NCBI RefSeq assembly: GCF_905220565.1
Contig: NC_059399.1
Coordinates: forward strand, 9,517,501 to 9,581,500
Direction: 5' to 3'
Length of the DNA stretch: 64,000 nucleotides
DNA from: Melitaea cinxia
Lineage: Eukaryota; Arthropoda; Insecta; Lepidoptera; Nymphalidae
Positions within the stretch are counted from its first letter, which is position 1; each line of letters opens with the position of its first letter. The notes under the pieces are model-generated. The model saw nothing but the letters and a program-made list of their open reading frames with translations, was not told the DNA's origin and did no database searches. Shown piece by piece: positions 58,804-64,000 of the stretch. The position numbers were made by a program, and so were the translations under genes.

Positions 58804-61800
58804 ATGAAGGCTATTTTGGTAAGTAATTATATATATTATATGTATACATTATGTTGGTTACAACTATAAGGTTTCGATGTGAGATTACAATAAAATCAAA
58901 GTAAACAAAATTCCAAATTTACTGATATTTAGCATAATTAACTTTTATTTTAATACGAACTGATTAACCTATTACAATTTGTTAATTGATAAAATTTTAA
59001 TATCTCAAATTCTATTATTGACTACACCCGAAGTATATAATAATATTATATATAATAATAATAGTGTGCCAAAATGAAAATTTAAATTCTATTTTCCATT
59101 TCTATAAATTTGTATATATTGCACTTAAAAACTTCGTAAATGTCCCAGTATTATAAAAAAACCTGTCGTCCTGTCCATTATTAAAAAAATGCAACTTTAT
59201 ACCCAATATTGTCTAGTATTGCTTTTCTACTAGTATTTTTTTTAATAAATCAGAGGTCATTGATTGTTAATTATTACCAAAATTATTTTATGAGTATTGA
59301 CAAGTTAAGTAAAGTAAAAAATTATATTTTTGTACGAATTTTCAATAAAATCAATGTGGTAGTAATCGCAGCCTTATTACTTCAAGCGTCTAAATAAAAA
59401 AAAAATAAAAAAAAAATCTACTTCTATTACAAATAATTTGTACTGAAATATAACAAAATAATACAAACCGATATGTACGCCGATTTCTTCTGAATAAAAT
59501 ATATTGTATTTTTTTTAACTCAAAATTTCATTTAAACTTCAGCGATAAGAAATACATATTAAATTAAATGAAATAATAAGAAAAACGATGTTTGTATGCT
59601 TGTTTCTCCGATTATTTTTATGGTAATGTAAATAGACAAATATTTAATTCTATAAATAACTGGTACTAAACTATCTTAATGCATATGACTAAGCGGACTT
59701 ATTCGAGCGCAGAAACTATTAAATATACCTAAAATTTCATAACTAAGAAAACTAAAGGCCAACTGTTCGTATAAAACGGCTTACATTGTAGATGATTTTG
59801 GTTTTAATTAACAATGTCCGTTAATACAAAGTAATAAAAAGTAATATCATGTTGCACATATAATAGATTTTTGTTTTGGATAGTAGTTACTTTTGCAATT
59901 ACATATTAGTGAAAATGGCGTTACTTGACAATTTGAAGTATTTTTTGGTAATTATTATCTAAAAAGTGTATTTTTACTGCAACATAACAGCATTAAATTT
60001 CATACAAAATTTGCTACTACTATTTAGATATTAATGATAATGAAAGAAATGAAATGAATGAGTCATTTAGACACACACATGAGTGATTAAATAATAAACA
60101 GCTGTAGTTTTAATGCCTTAAATTGTTTGGTTTCTTGTGATAAGAGAGTTCCCTTAAAACGGTTGGATTGGTAAATTAATTAATAATCTGTTTTTGGTAA
60201 GAATCATTTTGAGTTTGAGCATAAGTTCTTTGATCATAGTTTGTTGCTTAGCTTAGCTTTATGGGATTGTATTTTATTTAATGAAAATTGTTAATGAAAA
60301 TGCCTGATATGGATATGATGACTAATATTATTAAGATATATCCGCTTGTTAGAGCATTACCATTCAGAAAAAATAATAATAGGTACCTATTTATCAAATT
60401 AGGGCCTTATAAATACTAGCTACTTAATTACTTATACACACAAAATAATAACAAAAATGTATATATCAATTTATAGGTTTTATCAATATCAATGAAGAAG
60501 GAAAGCAAACGACTAAAATTTTCCGTATTTTGTTTTTAGTATTTATTTATTTTATAGAAAGTCAATCATTGAATGAATGTTATCGCAACTCTCATTATTA
60601 TCGCATCTAAACTCTTTATTATCGCAACTAAACTCATTATTATCGCATGATTAAAAATTATGTATACTTAATAGTAAAATAAATATGACATGTATGAAAA
60701 TAGTATATTTCATTACAAGTGTGGAAAGGCTGTCTTTGCAAAGAGTTCCGACAAATGTCTCTACCCGAGCCGAGGCGCAGCCGAAGGCGAGGGTTGACAG
60801 TCGGAACAAGTTGCAATGACGATTCCGCACGTGTACTGAACGAATATTTTTAAAACAGTTGCAAAAAATAAAGCAATTTAATAAAATAATAAAAAGAAAA
60901 TTTCTGAAAAATGGCGCCAACCGTAAAATATAAGCAGAGTTTTTTCTTCTTCACCCATTCTGGTAGGCAAAGGGAACTATGCCCATACAGCCAAGTCTTC
61001 AGTAGAAGTTTTTTATTGATATGAAATGAAAATGAAATTTAATGAGATGAAATGAAATCAAACCTAACCAAACTCATTCAATCAAATCATTAAATCTGAT
61101 ATTGAAACAAATTAGTAGCTTCGTTTTAGAAATATACGTATTTGCATGAATCATAAAAACTTCTATGATTTTTTTTTGTAAAAACTTCATGGTTGGTTTT
61201 TCTTTTTAATAGACATTATTTTGACAGTTGGGAAAGAGAACGCACGAGTTAGGGAAAGGTAAAAAAAAGCAGAGTATGTAATAGCCCACATCCCGAACGC
61301 TATACGTCCCTGCAATACGCCACTTTTGGAGCAATTGTATTAAAAAAAAAACTTTTACTATTTCAAATATGATAAGATAAAAGAAATAAATTCAAAAAAG
61401 GTACATCGTAAAAAGGTAAAATAATTTTTTGAAAAAAAATGTATGCGGACAAAGTCGCAGGCACAGCTAGTTTTATATAAAACCACTTAGTTTATTTTGT
61501 TAAAGAGACTAATATATTTTACACACAGATATAGGTATATAAATATGCCTGTCACCTATACATCTGTGTGAAGGCGGGTTCAATGACTAGTGTTAATAGT
61601 ACCTTTTCTTCTTTTACAGTACTTGCTGGTATCTATTGGCCTTCTAAACACAATATGGGCTGATGACGATGGAAAATATCACCCGGAATTATATGGCGAT
61701 AAGTCTGCCGTATATAGCCCAGTAAATAATGGAAAATACGACTACAGATACAGAAACGTGGGAAGAAATAGCTTTTATTACCCTAACTACGTTTATCAGC

Positions 61801-62985
61801 CATTGTATTCGCACACGCCGTATCAACAAATTGCTGCTCCTCTTGTGTCATACACCAGAGATAGCAGGTAATTCATTAAAAAAAATCTTAAATTTTTTTT
61901 GCTATTGTAAATAAGAATGTTTATTTGTCGACAAACTACTATGCAAGCAATACTGTCATTTTGTGTGTTTGCAATATTTTTCTGTCAGACGTTTAAAATA
62001 TAAAAATTTAGTTATACATAAAATAAAACCTTTACTTAATTCTTTAGAAAATTCATTTCATACTTTTCGATTTATATTATTAGAAATGTTAGTTTTTTGC
62101 AGGCAATAATTTGTCTTTTTAATCGACCTCAAATAATTGTGTTTGATCGCAACGAAATAAAAAGACTTCAATTACATCGACAAGTAATACAACGTAAATA
62201 GACGAAAAATAATCAAGTAAATTCGCGTTATCAAAAATTAGCCAAAAGTAGTCATTAAATCTCGATCAAATTTAAGTGGGACTACAAAACAAGTATTAGC
62301 TTTCGATAAAAACAAGAATCATCAAAATGAAATCGGTTAAACCAGTAAAAAGTCATGAGGGACAACGCAGGTCAACGAAAAAATACGCACAATTAAATAT
62401 ACCTCGAAAAATACTTGTCAGACTTGTCACCTTTGGATTAAAAAAAAAATGATCGAAATCAGTCCACCTAGTCAAAAATTCTAAGGTAACAACTTTGAGT
62501 TATCTCTGACTGTGAATATTTAATTGACAATTTTTTCGAGTACTAAGTTGTATTACTGGTCCATGTAATTGAAATTGTTTTTTTTTTTTTTTTTTTTCGT
62601 TTACAAGCAAACACAGTTATAGTGATTCATCTTACAACAATTTAATTTTAACGTAATTTCTAGCTCGACGGTAATTCCGGCTGTTGTTGAAGTTACCCCC
62701 ACACCTCAACCATCTAATTACGTCTACGCTAAGCACTATGGAAATGAAGGCTATGCTAGAATAATTGAACAAGACAGTGACATAAGCGGCCGCAGCTATC
62801 AATACAAATTTAAGACTGAAAATGGAATAGCTGCTGGTGAATCCGGTGTTGTCGATCCTTCAGTAGGAGGAACCAGAGTATCCGGATTTTATGAATACGT
62901 TGGCGCAGATGGACTTACTTACAGGGTAGATTATACCGCTGACGAAAATGGCTTCCATCCGTCTGGCGCTCACTTGCCGAAGTGA
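58804..62985 (+). CDS. RR-1 cuticular protein with GKY repeats, 194 aa (three exons)
   Basis: Secreted chitin-binding cuticle protein. Exons: 58804-58818 (MKAIL, donor GTAAGT), 61620-61867 (acceptor TTTTACAG, donor GTAATT) and 62664-62985 (acceptor TTTCTAG); introns are phase 0 and phase 2, total 585 nt. The signal peptide is MKAILYLLVSIGLLNTIWA, followed by DDDGKYHPELYGD and NNGKYDYRYR, then a Tyr/Pro-rich stretch. The last exon has a Val/Pro/Thr linker, ARIIEQDSD, and the RR-1 domain: GRSYQYKFKTENG, SGFYEYVGADGLTYRVDY, GFHPSGAHLPK, stop. It shares [17 protein letters not shown] with the 26,576 gene, and the order signal, GKY/GRY segment, RR-1 is the same, so they are paralogues. The RR exon has no ATG before the domain and is invisible to ATG-based ORF calling. 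Confidence 0.9.
58819..61619 (+). other. Intron 1 of last RR-1 gene
   Basis: AT-rich. It includes a 19-21 bp tandem (TTATTATCGCA units at 60,582-60,650), a GC-richer patch at 60,720-60,835 (CTACCCGAGCCGAGGCGCAG) with no known domain, and a repeat end GCGGACAAAGTCGCAGGCAC at about 61,444. Confidence 0.5.
62133..62625. repeat. Two family B ends facing each other (intron 2)
   Basis: The left end reads GTGTTTGATCGCAACGAAA as in - strand copies, and the right end CGTTTACAAGCAAACACAG as in + strand copies. Both hairpin ends therefore face outwards, giving an inverted composite with diverged arms. Confidence 0.5.
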
Positions 62986-63037
62986 AAAACGAATAACTGC
63001 ATGAAAACGAATTATATTTAATGAGTTACGAATGGGA

Positions 63038-63043
63038 ATTAAA
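63038..63043 (+). terminator. Possible poly(A) signal of last RR-1 gene
   Basis: ATTAAA, 53 bp after the stop. Confidence 0.45.
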
Positions 63044-63064
63044 GACAGCATTTGAACATTCAAA

Positions 63065-63539
63065 TTTATTTTATTTTAAATTTATGGAACCCTCAAATCC
63101 CAGTTACTTATTTTACTTATTTATAAATATATAGCATGAATAGACCAGTGCTTTTAGGCTTTGTAAATGGTAAAGAGTGAAAAAAAATATAGTAGGATGA
63201 AAACCATTGTACAAGCCTCAAAATTCATATGAAAAATTCAAAAAACCAAGTTTTTGGTTTTATATTATATCTTTTACAAGAAAAAAAAAAAACACTTTAC
63301 GAAATTTGGTGAAAACTTACCTTTTTATGTCCCAAATCCAAATACCCTGATTTTTTTTGATTTAAAATATTTATTTTTTTACCTTGCCTTGACCTCAATA
63401 TCGAAAAAGCACCCTCATTTTCAATCGAAAATTCTCTCATTAAAATATCAGCTTTTTTTAAAAAGTCGGTGGGCTTTTTGTTTGTTAAAATCTCTATTTC
63501 CTGATAGTGTAAAAAATATACATTATTATGGTAAATCAT
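63065..63539. other. AT-rich 3' flank, no gene seen
   Basis: Overlapping frames on both strands (63,254-63,643) show no domain and are taken as chance. Confidence 0.45.
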
Positions 63540-63665
63540 CATTACAGCCTATACAGTCCACTACTGGACATAGGCCTCCACAAGTTTACGTCAAAAATAA
63601 CCATTTTTGGCATGAATTTGTGGAGGCCTATGTCCAGCATTGAACTACGATAGGCTGAAGTGATG
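63540..63665. repeat. Inverted pair of SINE-tail modules
   Basis: CAGCCTATACAGTCCACTAC-GGACATAGGCCTCCACAAG at the left is mirrored by TTGTGGAGGCCTATGTCCAG-GATAGGCTG at the right, separated by about 25 bp. It ends in a (GAT)n run. Confidence 0.7.
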
Positions 63666-64000
63666 ATGATGATGATATTATATTTTTCATTTACTTTAAC
63701 GAAAAATCAAAAATCTATGACATAGGCTGACAAACAAACAAACAAATATTTTTTTCCCTTACTGAATAGTAATTTCGAAAGCGGTTAAAAAGAAGACTAA
63801 AAATAATGCACATGTGTATAAATAACGATCTAATTTAACCGGGCGTCGATGTGGCTGGGTATTTAATACTCGATTGATTTAAAAACTCTAGTAATTTAAA
63901 AATAAATGACTCGTTCTTTGTGGCACTAGGAAACGCTAAAAAAAGCTGAGGTTTTTTTTTTTATTTCTCAGAATACTTCGTATTATAATTAGCGTCACTG
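63666..64000. other. Window end, no gene seen
   Basis: AT-rich sequence without recognised signals. Confidence 0.5.

Noticed and set aside
60651..60920. 89-codon - strand frame in intron 1 of the last gene
   Set aside because: Hydrophobic ends come from AT-rich sequence; the middle GC-rich patch has no domain.

Overview
The window is nuclear DNA of an insect, almost certainly a moth or butterfly. It is AT-rich, saturated with transposable elements, and its genes are split by GT-AG introns. All five supportable host genes lie on the + strand and look like secreted cuticular (exoskeleton) proteins; four carry the chitin-binding Rebers-Riddiford RR-1 domain. The 'long head plus nested SINE/LINE' intergenic style and the DGKY/GRYxPG repeats next to RR-1 domains suggest Lepidoptera; the species cannot be told.

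Layout. 0.8-6.3 kb: two small tandem RR-1 genes (883-1394 and 5739-6319), each 127 aa with a 4-codon first exon. 6.4-26.4 kb: no gene; LINE 3' ends, SINEs, a decayed mariner, a hAT remnant, MITEs and low-complexity DNA. 26.5-30.6 kb: a six-exon, 311-aa RR-1 gene with Arg/Gly/Tyr-rich repeats. 30.7-39.3 kb: transposon graveyard with a TTAA-flanked piggyBac derivative and a broken LINE reverse transcriptase on the - strand. 39.3-58.3 kb: a gene assembled here from exons separated by up to 14 kb; it has a signal peptide and DDGKY/DEGKY repeats but no RR domain. 58.7-63.1 kb: a three-exon, 194-aa RR-1 gene whose RR exon has no start codon and is easily missed.

How the genes work together: the proteins are expected to be secreted by epidermal cells and to bind chitin through RR-1, building the procuticle. 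The repeat-rich N-terminal parts probably tune cross-linking or hydration. Each gene has a TATA box 59-75 bp upstream of a candidate ATG, a very short first exon ending inside the signal peptide, and a phase-0 first intron, so they look like one duplicated family. The RR-less gene is the most unusual item: it shares family intron phases and GKY repeats, but its reading frame stops about where the RR region begins in its neighbour.

Everything was read by eye. Family names for repeats (A-M) are local labels. Exon joins rest on splice consensus, reading frame and protein sense, not on transcripts.
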